Under the pieces are notes generated by a model. The model saw only the letters and a program-made list of their open reading frames with translations, was not told the origin of the DNA and made no database searches. Of a DNA stretch of 64,000 bases, positions 22,867 through 33,090 are shown in pieces; position 1 is the first letter of the stretch, and each line of letters begins with the position of its first letter. The stretch is from Acholoe squamosa (taxonomy: Eukaryota > Annelida > Polychaeta > Phyllodocida > Polynoidae): the NCBI GenBank assembly GCA_949317995.1, contig OX439038.1, positions 68,582,659 through 68,646,658 on the forward strand, given 5' to 3'. The position numbers and the translations under genes were made by a program.

Positions 22867-25492
22867 CTAGGCTGTTTCCACAGTCACCGGGGAGGGCTGG
22901 TGGTTTAGAAAATTAGCAATAGTCTGCATGTTTGACCTTGCGGTCTCCTCCTGTTGTTCGTCAATAATTATATCTGTTGTATTTTCCAGTGCTGTCATGG
23001 TCACCGGGCTGGTGCCACAATCATTCTGGAGAAGCATGGAGTAGTACAGTCCTTTGTTTTTAAGGGCTGGTATAGTACTGAACCTAGTGCGCCAAGGTAG
23101 GTGTATCACCTGAGGGAGGTGATAAGCAAATTCTCCTCTCTGTGTTGTTATAACTGCTGGTCCATTCCAGGTAAATATAGCCTTAGGTAGTGGGAAGGTT
23201 TTAACCACTATATCCTTATAGGTAGGGGCAGCTGCTGATTTAATCTCATCAAATTCATGTGGTATTGGCCTCAAGGGTAGCGCGAAGTTTGAGTCTCCAC
23301 AATATATTTTAAAATATATTGTGGGGTTTGTGCGCTTGGCCACATTTTTCTTGCCACAGTGTGTCTGTGCAAATTTCTTAAGGTACTTCATTATTCTGTA
23401 GGCTGAGTAGATGGTCAGGGTGAATAATATAGCAATTATCAGGGTGTGGGTCTCCTGAATTGTGAGGAAAGGGGTGTGGGTTTCCTCTGTAGGGGTTAGT
23501 TTGGTAGGATTCTTATCTGGGAGCAATTTGTGTAGGGGCAGCTCGGTGACTAGTCTGAATGCTTTGGCTGTAGGCAGGTAGGCTACAGTTCCTCCTAGTC
23601 TGTATAATTTGAGTAGTATGTATACTATAAAAATGTGAGCTGATATCCCTAGGATGAGTGCTAAGCTTTGGAAGATTGGATGCTCTGTAACTCGACGTAG
23701 GTATGATTCCTCGTAGCGCGTTTCCATTTCCTTATTAAGGTTGGAGGCATCTTTTAATACTGTTTTGGCAAAGGGCTCTAAATTTAGTTGAGTAATATCA
23801 TCCATGATTGGATTTTCCTGTAGTTTTTCTAAGGTTCTAGAAAGGTTTACTACTGGGAAATTTGGAAGATTCTCTCTTTCATCTGGTTTGGTTTCAGAAA
23901 TTTTGTTAAGTGCTGCCATGAATGGTAAATTAATTGTCTTGAGAATGTAATGAAATGATAAGGTTGAGTTACAGGGCAACCTTGTGTTTGGAAGAGAAAA
24001 TTCTCCTACACTGATCGTGCACCCACAGGGTACACCAATGATTGAGTAGGACTGGGCCTTCCGAGTTTCAGACGTTTTACCATGGCAGTTGATAACGTAA
24101 TGGGGTTCATTAGTAGTGACCAGATACTCATCTTCAGAAATGGAAATAGCATGGGTGGTAGGTGCTTGCAGTGGTGAAACTGCAAACTTGCAATGTTCCT
24201 TAATCTGTTGAGCCTGGTTAGTAAAAATGGCTACAGGGCATGTAGGCCTGTGTTTATAGATTCTACCATTTACATCTCTGCATACCTTTACTGTAGTACC
24301 TTCACATGCCTGCATATCTGCTGAGTCCAATTCGATGAATAATGATTCGTCGTAAGATACTGCTAGAAACTCAGTTGTGGTTTGCAATTTGGTGACTCCT
24401 CTGGTGGGGGTCTCCTGTGTGTCTATAGGCATGGGTGATGTAATCATTTGGTACAGTTTGAAGGTTGAGGTGGTAGATTGAATTATAATGTCCAGATGAA
24501 TATATATATGGTGAGCTGAGTAAGTGTATGAGGTCAGCTTCTGTGAATAATAGAAATCTAAGTCATTAATTGCGACTTGTGCTCCAGGGTGTGTAATCCT
24601 AAGTTTGTTATTAATGTCAATTAGATATCTAGCAAGGTCTGAGGGTGGCACTATATCGGGGGTTAGGATCCCTGATGATAGCATCCTCAGGGCTGCATTT
24701 GTCCTTTGCAGTGATTGAACTGTATTCATTCTTGCTGCTATGATAATTAGTGCATCATTTAATACTTGCATTTTTTTTCCCTTTGAGTTTTCTCGTGCCT
24801 TGAATATGAGTCAAGTGACCTGGACATGTTGGAGGCCCACAGGTTGACGGTGTCACCTATGGTGTTGATTGTGCTGTCCAGTACCTTCTTATCTTGGATG
24901 TATGCTTTAACAAACTTATCTTGTCTGTCTGTGATCTTTTCAATGAGATTAGCTGCTTCCTGATCCTGTTTAGCAAATTTTCTTAGTATTTCATCTATGT
25001 TCTTGAGCTGTCCCATTACTTGGTTTACATCTTCTACTGTGGCTAGACCTAGCACACCGCGAAACAGGGGTGCTAGAAAACCCAGTATGGCCTCTCTTTT
25101 GGCCTTGTCCAATGTGTTTATGGGGTTGGATAAGAACAATTTGATGGAGGCAAGTGTTTCATTTATCTCCTTGTCTGCAATTTCCAGCAAGGTGTCTAGC
25201 TCCGTAGCTTGTTGGATAATTTGGCCAGAGGTATGATCTTGTAGAGTAGGAGTGGTCAACTGGAGTATTCTATCCCTTATGGATCCTTGGGTAACGGGTG
25301 CCCGAGGTATCTTGTAGGGGATAGCTAACAATAGTGTTGTGGTTGTATGTCCATTGACCAATGGTTGAGGGCTAGGTTTGAATACTACTCCTATGTTTTG
25401 TCTCACCACAGTGTATAACCTGCAGTAAGTGGTTCAATAGTATATAATAACAGCATAGTTAGCAGTATGGGTGAAACTCTCAGTGTCCCCAT
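22867..25492 (-). pseudogene. env: env-like fusion glycoprotein of the Gypsy-type element, frame breaks
   Basis: A 29-residue frame starting at the ATG at 25492 has a hydrophobic core typical of a signal peptide and ends at 25403. The ectodomain frame (from about 25409 to 24759) lies -1 to it. It contains a furin-type site KAKR (residues 102-105) followed at once by a hydrophobic fusion-peptide-like segment and a heptad-like helix, as in baculovirus F and errantivirus Env proteins. At a run of eight A another -1 step leads to 24771-22867. This last part is cysteine-rich, with hydrophobic segments near its residues 367-388 and 442-459 and a tail of about 170 residues. The role would be membrane fusion. 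The breaks suggest it is not expressed as read. An AG splice acceptor near the first break is an alternative explanation there. Confidence 0.72.
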
Positions 25493-26322
25493 GGTGCTTG
25501 TGTAAAGCAAGTTTGCTGTTTAAAGTCTTGTCAAATTTGTAGTGATTTGGTGCTGGTAAAGTCTAAGTGTATGGTGTAACACTTTTAAATGAAGTGGTTC
25601 AAACTGTACCTTTGCAAGATTGAGCTGTCTTGGCAATATGTCCGGTGAGTCTATAGAGATTGACCAGTAAATGGTAAGGTCAGGTTGAAGGTGAAGTAGG
25701 TGTGTTCTTTATCCTAGTGCAGTCTCTCCTAATGGAGAAGTGGGCTGGCTAATTCCCAAGTGGGGTCCTGTAGACTTGTGTTCCAGACTGCAGCTGGATG
25801 AAGACTGATGGTGGGCTATGGTCCACAGTGCTTCTTATGTAGCCTACCCTACCCACATCCATTGTGGGCCTGGTATTGTTTCTCTGGAGTCAAGGCCTTG
25901 ATCTCCAGTGTCTGCAACTGTGGGGGTCTATTGTGTACTCTGTGTACTGGTAATTAGCTCCTCCTGTCATCCAGGACAGCCATTCATGACCGTCTAGACA
26001 GTTGTCTGAGTGTAGCTTATAAGGTCAATTGATCTCTATAGACTGCTGTGTTGGCATAGCGCGCTCTTTCATGTGGGGATTAGGCTTTAGACACTCCATT
26101 GTGTTACCCTTACTCTTCTTAGACTTCATGTCTGCTTTACTTGGGGGGTCCCAGTCTTTGACCCTTTTTAGAGGCAATAACCTACTGATATATTTACAAA
26201 TTTGATTGGCTTTATATACATATAAGTAATTCATTATCAGTCACACATGTCTTATGTGTGGATGAAGAGAATTTGTAATACATTTTGAAAATCTTATGTC
26301 TTTTGGTATCTCAATCTTGTTT
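25493..26322 (-). other. intergenic region between pol and env
   Basis: About 830 bp without a convincing gene; the longest frame is 69 codons (26025-26234, minus). In env-bearing Gypsy elements env is made from a spliced RNA, so a splice acceptor is expected near 25420. The sequence CTTACTGCAG on the minus strand would fit. Confidence 0.45.
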
Positions 26323-29300
26323 CTAATTTCTTGAAACTGCACCACACCTAGATGTTTTTCTTAGTATGTGGTGTGCAGGCCTAGGCTTGATAGGGCCTAT
26401 GCCTGTGGTTTCTCTTGTAAGGGTGATATCATTTTTGTTCCTTACAATTTTGCTGTAGTATTTGGCCTCATGTGGAATAAGCCTGTGTGCAAATTCATTG
26501 TTTCTGACAGCCATAACCTTTTTCAGTCTGTCTATGTGCACTGGTCTGGCCACCAATAGATTGGTATCCAAGTTTTTGAGTTTGGCACTTGTCAAACTAG
26601 GTCTATCTACTACAACATATGGTCCCATAAAAAGGGGTTGAAGTTTCTTACACTCTGTGTTGGTCAGGATTCTTGGTATGTTTAGGTACACCATGTCGGT
26701 GACCTTGATTTCCTGTGGTGTAAGTTTCTTATCATATCTATCCTTCCTTTCCTTTTGTAGCTTGGCGACCCTTTCTATAGCTTTCCTCCTAGAGGTATCT
26801 TGATTTGTTATCATGTTAGCTACATGGTCTGCTACGGTGGATATGTCTTCCTGTATTCCCAGCCCTAAGTCCATTGGGGTGGCTGGGTTTCTTCCATGGA
26901 GTAGGAAGAAAGGGGTGAATCCTGTGGTTTGGGATTCAGTGTTGTTTAATGCAAAGGTTATGGGTTCAATAAATGAATCCCAATTGTTTTGGTGCTTTGA
27001 GCAGAATGCTCTGAGTGCTGTGCCTATGCTAGCATTGAATCTCTCTACAAGCCCATTTGATTGTGGCCTGTATGGTGAGGAGAATTTATGTTTGATCTTG
27101 AGGTGTTTAGTTAACTTTGTGAACTTTGCACCTGTATAACATGTCCCATTGTCTGTTTGAAGAGTGGCTGGTGTTCCATGATGACAAATTATATTCTTGT
27201 AGAACTCTGCTGCTGTTGTCTCAGCTTTTAAGTCAGTAGTAGCCCAAGCTGTTGCATATCTGGTAGCATAATCTATGCAGACTTGTATATGTTTGTTTCC
27301 CCTGGCAGTTGTGGGAAGTGGTCCCACCGCGTCTAGGTTTAGGAACTTCATTGGTGAAGTCATGTACTCTCTCACTGTCATTGGTGTTTTGTGTGAGTGT
27401 ACTTGCCTTTTTGCTGTGAGGCATGTGTGGCAGGTGGAAACATATTTTGTTGTGTCTGCTAGCATAGACTTCCAATATACCCTAGGTCGGAGTGCTGACA
27501 GCATCCTACTTGAACCAAGATGGCCGCCAGTAGGTGAGTCATGGAAATACTGTAGTGTACTTGTTACCCATTGCTGTGGTATAACAATTTGAAGTGGTAC
27601 AGTATTGGTTTTTCTCCAATTTATGGGGCATATATGGACTAATGTACCATTTACCAAGGTGTATGTCTGGCCTTGGTTGATGATTCTATTTCCTTGTGCT
27701 TTTGGTGCAGGCAAGGTTCCATCCTCAAGATACTGTATGAGGGGCAATAGGTCCTTGTCTTTCCTTTGTTCCAAGCCAAGGTTTGTACCTGAGATGGATG
27801 TGTCGGGAATCTGATCCAGTAGTTGATTTATATCTAGCACATGTTGTTTTATTCTGTCTCTTTCTTTTTCTTTTTCATCGACTATTGGCCTATCTTGTGC
27901 CTTTTGTTGGGGTGTGTCACTCTTGTTTTGGTGTGTAGGCTCCTTTGGAGGGCCTATTCCCGCCTTAATGGGAGTGGCAACCTTTTTCTTTAAAGGCACA
28001 ATTTGCTTTTTGTCATTCTTCTTTGTCTCAGAGTTCTTTGACTTAGTAGATGCAGTGTCTTTTGTGACATTTTTCCTGGCAGGTGGGGTTTTGGTAGGTT
28101 TGTTTCCTGTGACCTTTTTCTCGTTTAGAATAGTTTGTGATTGTGTGGGGGGTTTTGGTGTGCCCTCCTGAATCATTTCTCTAGTCTTTGAGCGTGTGGT
28201 CATAGGACACAAATGGTTTGATGTTTCCTCTCCCTGCATTGGTTCAAAGAATCTGACTGATTTTGAAGTTGCTTGAGTAATAGCATATATTGTGTCTTCT
28301 GGATCTTCATCATCTGAGTCAGGTGGGGTGAAGGGTGGCTCCTTAGGAGTTGCCTTCAGCATCTGATTGAGTGATGAGAATTCAATAGGCTCGAAGTCAT
28401 TATCTGGAAAGAGTTGTGAGTATTCTCTCTCACAGTGGCAAAACACATAGTGTGTAGATTGCTTCAAGATACCCCTAATGGGTGTCTCTGGCTTTTCAAT
28501 GGTGTTGGGTGGATCATCCCTTTTGAATGGTACTTTCTTTGTTACTTTTGCAAACTTGGTTCTACTGGCTGCTCTAACTCTCCTTGGTGGGGGTGGAGGG
28601 TTAGTCATGGGTCCAGAGTCTGGGTATTCTCTTCTAGACATAGCATCTGGTGGTGTGTTATCATCACCTTTCACGTGTTGGATGGTGAATGAAAATTGTT
28701 GTATGTCTAGAGCCCATCTGGCCCATCTATGTGTGAGTCCTGTATTGGTTAGCAGTGGGATTAGGGCTGCATGGTCTGTGTATAATTGGAAGTGTCTAGT
28801 CTCTAGATAGTGTCTGAAGTGTAATACTCCATACACTACTCCCAGTAGTTCTCTCTCTGTGGTATTGTAATTTCTCTCATGTTTGGAGAGGGTTCTACCT
28901 GCAAAGGCTACTGGTCTGAGCACTCCTTCATTATCTCTCTGTGAGAGTACAGCTCCTAAACTCACATTGGAAGCATCAGTTGCCAAACTGAACTCTTTCT
29001 CGTAGTTTGGATATCTGAGAAGAGCATTGGTACAGAGGGCATGCTTTAGTGTTTTGAAAGCATTATCTGCCTCTTCTGTCCAGACAAATGCTTTGAGATG
29101 TGTCTGTAGATCATATAATGGTCTAGCAATTTGGGCATAACCTTTGATAAACTTTTTGAAGTATTGGCATAGGCCTGTGAAGGATCTGACATTTTTGACT
29201 GATTTTGGTGTTGGGAAGGTTTTGATTGATTCCACCTTTGTGGGAGATGGTTGCAGTCCCATGGGTGTCACTCTCATTCCCAAGAAGTCTATTCTGTCTA

Positions 29301-31053
29301 TGAAGTATTCACATTTTGATTTCTTCAGTTTGAGTTTACCAACTCTTAGGCTGTTGAACACATCTTCCAGGTCATGGAAGTGTTGTTCGATTGATGGTGA
29401 TAATACCAATATGTCATCTAGGTATGGTAGGGCACATTTGTACTTGAGTTTGTTCAGAATTAATGTGACTAGATGGCAGAATCCCGCCGGTGCCGTCGCT
29501 AAACCCATCGGCATCCTTTCATAGACATATTTTTTGTCATTTGCTATGAATGCGGTTTTATGCTGATCCTCCTGTCTTATAGGAATTTGAAAAAATCCCT
29601 GTTGGGCATCTAGCTTACTGAATACTCTTGGTCTGAGTGACCCTATCATATCTAGAGTGTCATCGGCCCGGGGTGTAGATAAGGCTTGATTTATCGTGTT
29701 CTGGTTCAAATAACGAAAATCTGTGACGAGCCGATGGCCTCCCGATGATTTTTGTACTAAAAAGGATCTGGAAGCCCAGGGGCCTTCAGCACATTCTCTC
29801 AGAATGCCCTGTTGTACTAGCCTTTCACACTCTTCCCCTATTGCGGCCTGTTTTTCTGGTGTTTGTCTATATGGTAGGAAATGACATGGTACTGCCTCAG
29901 GTTTTACATGTATTGAGTGTGTATACAGGTGTGTGGCACCAATGTCTCCATCTTTTCCTACAAATACATCATCATACTTGGTCAGCAGTGATTTTAATCT
30001 ATCATGCTGATCTTTGGATGTGAGCACAGATTTTGGTGGAACATTCTCTTCCAATTCTGGCTCGAGGTCATGTGCCTCACTATGTATAGCAGCTATTTCA
30101 GAGAGTCTGATTGAGTTGGGTTCAGGGTCAGCATATGTGGACTCACAGTCTGAGTCTGTGTCACTGAATTGAGTTACATCCTCAGGCCGTATGGCTGAGA
30201 TGGATTGATCAGTGTGTGGGGTTGTGTCTGACACCTGTTGAGGTTTCTCTAAATCAGATTCCTTGACTTCCTGAAATAGAGCTATGATGGCACCCTTTTT
30301 GATTTTATGTGGGCGCCTGCTGGTGTTGAGTAACACTAGGGGATGTTTGTTATTTTCCCTGGGGGTTACTGCTGCCCTTTGAACTAGATATGGGGCATTG
30401 TTATTTCTTTGGAGGTTATCTACTACTCCAGTTTTCCCTTGCAGTGATTGAGTAGATGTGACCTTACCCAATACTGCAAGTTCAGAGAATGGAGGGATGG
30501 TAAAATCCCTCACTGCCCTAATGGGTTTGAGAATTTGTTCAGGATCAACATTAAATTCAATTTGAGATTTTGTAGTGCTTAAGAAATCTGTGCCGAGTAC
30601 AACGGGCTGTGTGAGGTTGGGAATTACAGCAAATTGGTATTGGAATCTGACACCTTGGATTCTAAAGTTCAGCATAGCTGAATGTCTAACATGACACACC
30701 GATCCATCTGCCAAATGGATGTTGATTTTAGATTTCCTCAGTTGGATATGGAATCTCTTTTGGAGATCCATGAGGAATGATTGTCTGACACAGGTGATAG
30801 TAGCACCTGTATCAACCAAACATTGTACATCTGAAACATCATATAGATTTGCATTGATACAGCCATTTTGAAGAAGTACAATAGAAAGCTTGGTACTCTC
30901 ACCTGTATCCTTTGATGATGAATCTGGTGGGGTGATGTGTATCACTGATGGACGTCTCTGTCTGTTAGATGGTAGATTGGCACTAGCAATTGTCTCTGGT
31001 TGGATCTTTGTTAATCCTGATTGATTGTTTGTATTTGGGGTGTCACAGTGCAC
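26323..31053 (-). CDS. pol: Pol polyprotein (protease, reverse transcriptase, RNase H, integrase)
   Basis: The frame is 1,576 codons and open. Aspartic protease: LVDTGATITC (Asp at residue 81). RT: KLDAQQGFFQI, FIANDKKYVYERMPMGL and YLDDILVL (about residue 544). RNase H: ATDASNVSLGAVLSQ (about 692) and TDHAALIPLL. Integrase: zinc-binding H-H-C-C block with GGHLGSSRML and CHTCLTAKR, then the catalytic Asp-Asp-Glu in LDAVGPL, QTDNGTCY and NGLVERFNAS (about 1243-1337). Domain order RT-RNase H-integrase is that of Ty3/Gypsy. A disordered Lys/Pro/Thr-rich linker of about 270 residues separates RNase H from integrase, longer than usual. The frame is -1 relative to gag and remains open through the gag stop. 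The first codon as given is GTG, so production as a Gag-Pol fusion is likely. Confidence 0.93.
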   Translation of the reverse strand: MHCDTPNTNNQSGLTKIQPETIASANLPSNRQRRPSVIHITPPDSSSKDTGESTKLSIVLLQNGCINANLYDVSDVQCLVDTGATITCVRQSFLMDLQKRFHIQLRKSKINIHLADGSVCHVRHSAMLNFRIQGVRFQYQFAVIPNLTQPVVLGTDFLSTTKSQIEFNVDPEQILKPIRAVRDFTIPPFSELAVLGKVTSTQSLQGKTGVVDNLQRNNNAPYLVQRAAVTPRENNKHPLVLLNTSRRPHKIKKGAIIALFQEVKESDLEKPQQVSDTTPHTDQSISAIRPEDVTQFSDTDSDCESTYADPEPNSIRLSEIAAIHSEAHDLEPELEENVPPKSVLTSKDQHDRLKSLLTKYDDVFVGKDGDIGATHLYTHSIHVKPEAVPCHFLPYRQTPEKQAAIGEECERLVQQGILRECAEGPWASRSFLVQKSSGGHRLVTDFRYLNQNTINQALSTPRADDTLDMIGSLRPRVFSKLDAQQGFFQIPIRQEDQHKTAFIANDKKYVYERMPMGLATAPAGFCHLVTLILNKLKYKCALPYLDDILVLSPSIEQHFHDLEDVFNSLRVGKLKLKKSKCEYFIDRIDFLGMRVTPMGLQPSPTKVESIKTFPTPKSVKNVRSFTGLCQYFKKFIKGYAQIARPLYDLQTHLKAFVWTEEADNAFKTLKHALCTNALLRYPNYEKEFSLATDASNVSLGAVLSQRDNEGVLRPVAFAGRTLSKHERNYNTTERELLGVVYGVLHFRHYLETRHFQLYTDHAALIPLLTNTGLTHRWARWALDIQQFSFTIQHVKGDDNTPPDAMSRREYPDSGPMTNPPPPPRRVRAASRTKFAKVTKKVPFKRDDPPNTIEKPETPIRGILKQSTHYVFCHCEREYSQLFPDNDFEPIEFSSLNQMLKATPKEPPFTPPDSDDEDPEDTIYAITQATSKSVRFFEPMQGEETSNHLCPMTTRSKTREMIQEGTPKPPTQSQTILNEKKVTGNKPTKTPPARKNVTKDTASTKSKNSETKKNDKKQIVPLKKKVATPIKAGIGPPKEPTHQNKSDTPQQKAQDRPIVDEKEKERDRIKQHVLDINQLLDQIPDTSISGTNLGLEQRKDKDLLPLIQYLEDGTLPAPKAQGNRIINQGQTYTLVNGTLVHICPINWRKTNTVPLQIVIPQQWVTSTLQYFHDSPTGGHLGSSRMLSALRPRVYWKSMLADTTKYVSTCHTCLTAKRQVHSHKTPMTVREYMTSPMKFLNLDAVGPLPTTARGNKHIQVCIDYATRYATAWATTDLKAETTAAEFYKNIICHHGTPATLQTDNGTCYTGAKFTKLTKHLKIKHKFSSPYRPQSNGLVERFNASIGTALRAFCSKHQNNWDSFIEPITFALNNTESQTTGFTPFFLLHGRNPATPMDLGLGIQEDISTVADHVANMITNQDTSRRKAIERVAKLQKERKDRYDKKLTPQEIKVTDMVYLNIPRILTNTECKKLQPLFMGPYVVVDRPSLTSAKLKNLDTNLLVARPVHIDRLKKVMAVRNNEFAHRLIPHEAKYYSKIVRNKNDITLTRETTGIGPIKPRPAHHILRKTSRCGAVSRN

Positions 31054-31076
31054 TGGCCCATCGGCACTGTGACCTC

Positions 31077-32714
31077 CTAGTTTTCCTGGTTCTGTGGGGT
31101 GGTTGAGATGCTTGCCACCAGGAGTTTGGAGATTTGATCCATCACAAGAGGTGGTATTTGGGGGTTACTTTGTTGGTTCCCCTGGTAACCTCTTGTGTCA
31201 GGTTTGTAATCCTCCTGGCGTGGGTTGGAACCCTGGTTATATTGACCAGAGTTGCTGTATTGACCGGAGTTGTTGGATCTCTGGTTGTTGTAGGCGCCAT
31301 TGTTGTTGTAGGATCCACTGTTGTAGTTCCTATGTGGACTCTGGCCCCTACTGTTGGATCCTTGACTATAGGATCCAGTGTTGTTTGAACCCTGGCTGTT
31401 GTTGTAGGATCCACTGTTGTTGTAGGATCCAGAGTTGTAGTTCCTATGTGGACTCTGGCTCCTACTGTTGGATCCTTGATTATTATAGGATCTGCCATTA
31501 CTTGGGGTTCTGTCTCTCCTATCACTGTATGAAGAGTTACCATTGTTGGAGTTGGAAGAGCTGTTGTCTTTCCTACTGTTGTGACCCCCCCGGTTGTTGT
31601 TGTTGCCCCCTCTACCTCTGCCTCTATTGGATTGGTAGTTGGGGTCATAGTTATTTCCTCTGTATCTACCGGTAGGGTCTCTTGATGCAACCTTAGCTTC
31701 CTGTTGCCTTACATGGGCACTAGACATTAGGTTAACATCTTCATCTGAACTAGTGCTGATTTCCTGGACCTTTTTCTTAGTAGGCTGTGGGTTGGTTTCT
31801 GCATCCCTTACCTTCCTAGATCTCTCTTGGGTCTCAACCTCTAGGGCTAGGTCTAGGGCTTGGTCAAAAGAGTCTATTTTCTTGTTCTCAAGAGCTATAG
31901 AGATCCAGGGCCTCATGCCTTGGGTAAATGCCTTGCTTAGGGTTTCATCGTTCTGGCGTTGGGCATTACACACTTTCCTGAGATGGCATGCATAGTCTAG
32001 AACAGGTTCGTCTATCTTTTGTGCACGGAGTGCAGTCCTTGAGATTATATTGTCTCGAGTAGCAAAATACTCTTTTAATTTATTCACTACATTGGTCCAT
32101 GTCAACATATCAGGTGTGGCACTCTCCCTGAAGGATTCAAACCAAGCTAGTGCTTGTCCTTCGAGGTACTTGGGTAAATATGTTACCATGGTGTCACTGT
32201 CTGTCACTTTGTACTTATCCTTCAGATATTCTGGGAATTTGTGATCAATGAATAATGCTGTTGACATGAGTGGTGATGGGTGTGAAAAGGTTTTGGGTTT
32301 TGTTACCTCATGTATCCTGATCTTTCTGTCGTCCTGCTGTTTATTGTCTATGAGCTTGGTCATGTTGGACACCATGGAGATTATGATGTCATCTTTGGAT
32401 CCAGAGGCAGATGGTGTGACAACAGGTGTGATGGCAGGTGTGGGAGGTTGTGGGGTCTGGGATGATACCATCTTCATGAGATCTGCTATCTGTTGTTGTT
32501 GTCTCTCTAGGGACTTCCACTGATCTTCCATGGCCTTCTGTTGAGCATCTATTGCTGCATTCCTCTCTGCCAGTTGTTGGTTGAGGATCCTCTCCCTTTC
32601 CTCCTGCTGGGACTTGTTGGTCTCTAGGGCAGTAACTGCATCTTGGATGGCCCTCTCATAGGCCCTTATCTTCTCAGCTGTCTGATTAGGTTGGGGGCCT
32701 TCATCGGTGTCCAT
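31077..32714 (-). CDS. gag: Gag polyprotein with Asn/Ser/Gly-rich RGG-containing tail
   Basis: 545 codons from the first ATG. Residues about 20-90 form a glutamine/glutamate-rich coiled coil (NQQLAERNAAIDAQQKAM). Residues about 140-310 match the Ty3/Gypsy capsid fold, with LPKYLEGQALAWFESF and WTNVVNKLKEYFATRD. The C-terminal 180 residues are low complexity: RGRGRGG repeats, then many NYNSGSYNN-like repeats. There is no CCHC knuckle, so RNA binding probably depends on the Arg/Gly-rich region. The frame is also open for about 145 Ser/Thr/Pro-rich codons upstream of the ATG. It lies directly upstream of pol in a different frame. Confidence 0.9.
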   Translation of the reverse strand: MDTDEGPQPNQTAEKIRAYERAIQDAVTALETNKSQQEERERILNQQLAERNAAIDAQQKAMEDQWKSLERQQQQIADLMKMVSSQTPQPPTPAITPVVTPSASGSKDDIIISMVSNMTKLIDNKQQDDRKIRIHEVTKPKTFSHPSPLMSTALFIDHKFPEYLKDKYKVTDSDTMVTYLPKYLEGQALAWFESFRESATPDMLTWTNVVNKLKEYFATRDNIISRTALRAQKIDEPVLDYACHLRKVCNAQRQNDETLSKAFTQGMRPWISIALENKKIDSFDQALDLALEVETQERSRKVRDAETNPQPTKKKVQEISTSSDEDVNLMSSAHVRQQEAKVASRDPTGRYRGNNYDPNYQSNRGRGRGGNNNNRGGHNSRKDNSSSNSNNGNSSYSDRRDRTPSNGRSYNNQGSNSRSQSPHRNYNSGSYNNSGSYNNSQGSNNTGSYSQGSNSRGQSPHRNYNSGSYNNNGAYNNQRSNNSGQYSNSGQYNQGSNPRQEDYKPDTRGYQGNQQSNPQIPPLVMDQISKLLVASISTTPQNQEN

Positions 32715-33090
32715 GATGGAGGGTGTGGGGGAGGTGTCTCTGGAGGAGTGGCTGTCAAAGGCTGGGGCTGGGGTGGAGGATCTAGATGAGGGTGTGGATC
32801 CACCCCCTGAGGCAGATCCTTCTTCCCCTGAGGTAGATAGCGTGAGTTGGGCGTCCTGTAGAGATCCCTGGGAAATGTTGGATCCCTGAGAACTGGTTGT
32901 TCCCTGAGTAGACAGGGTGGGTGGTGTGGGGTCTACTGAGTGTGGGTCTGTTGTATTGGAGGCTGGTTTGCCTCCTGTGGGCCTCCTAGATCTTGGTGGG
33001 AGGGAGACCTCTTCAACAGGCCCCTGACTACGTAAGGTCTTTGTGTGTTGTTCTGCCAGCTTGACTGATAAGGCCTTGATGTGTGTGTGG
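32715..33090 (-). other. 5' leader of the env-bearing element; open but without ATG
   Basis: Sequence between the repeat array and the gag ATG. The gag frame stays open through it, encoding Ser/Thr/Pro/Gly-rich low-complexity sequence with repeated SQGS-like units and no in-frame ATG. It could be untranslated leader or a non-AUG N-terminal extension. Confidence 0.5.

Noticed and set aside
24759-24785. Programmed frameshift at the A-run in env
   Set aside because: It lies inside the ectodomain, so a single-base loss is more likely than recoding.
31094-31690. Long open frames on both strands opposite or alongside the Gag tail
   Set aside because: They are shadows of the low-complexity repeats at the end of gag.
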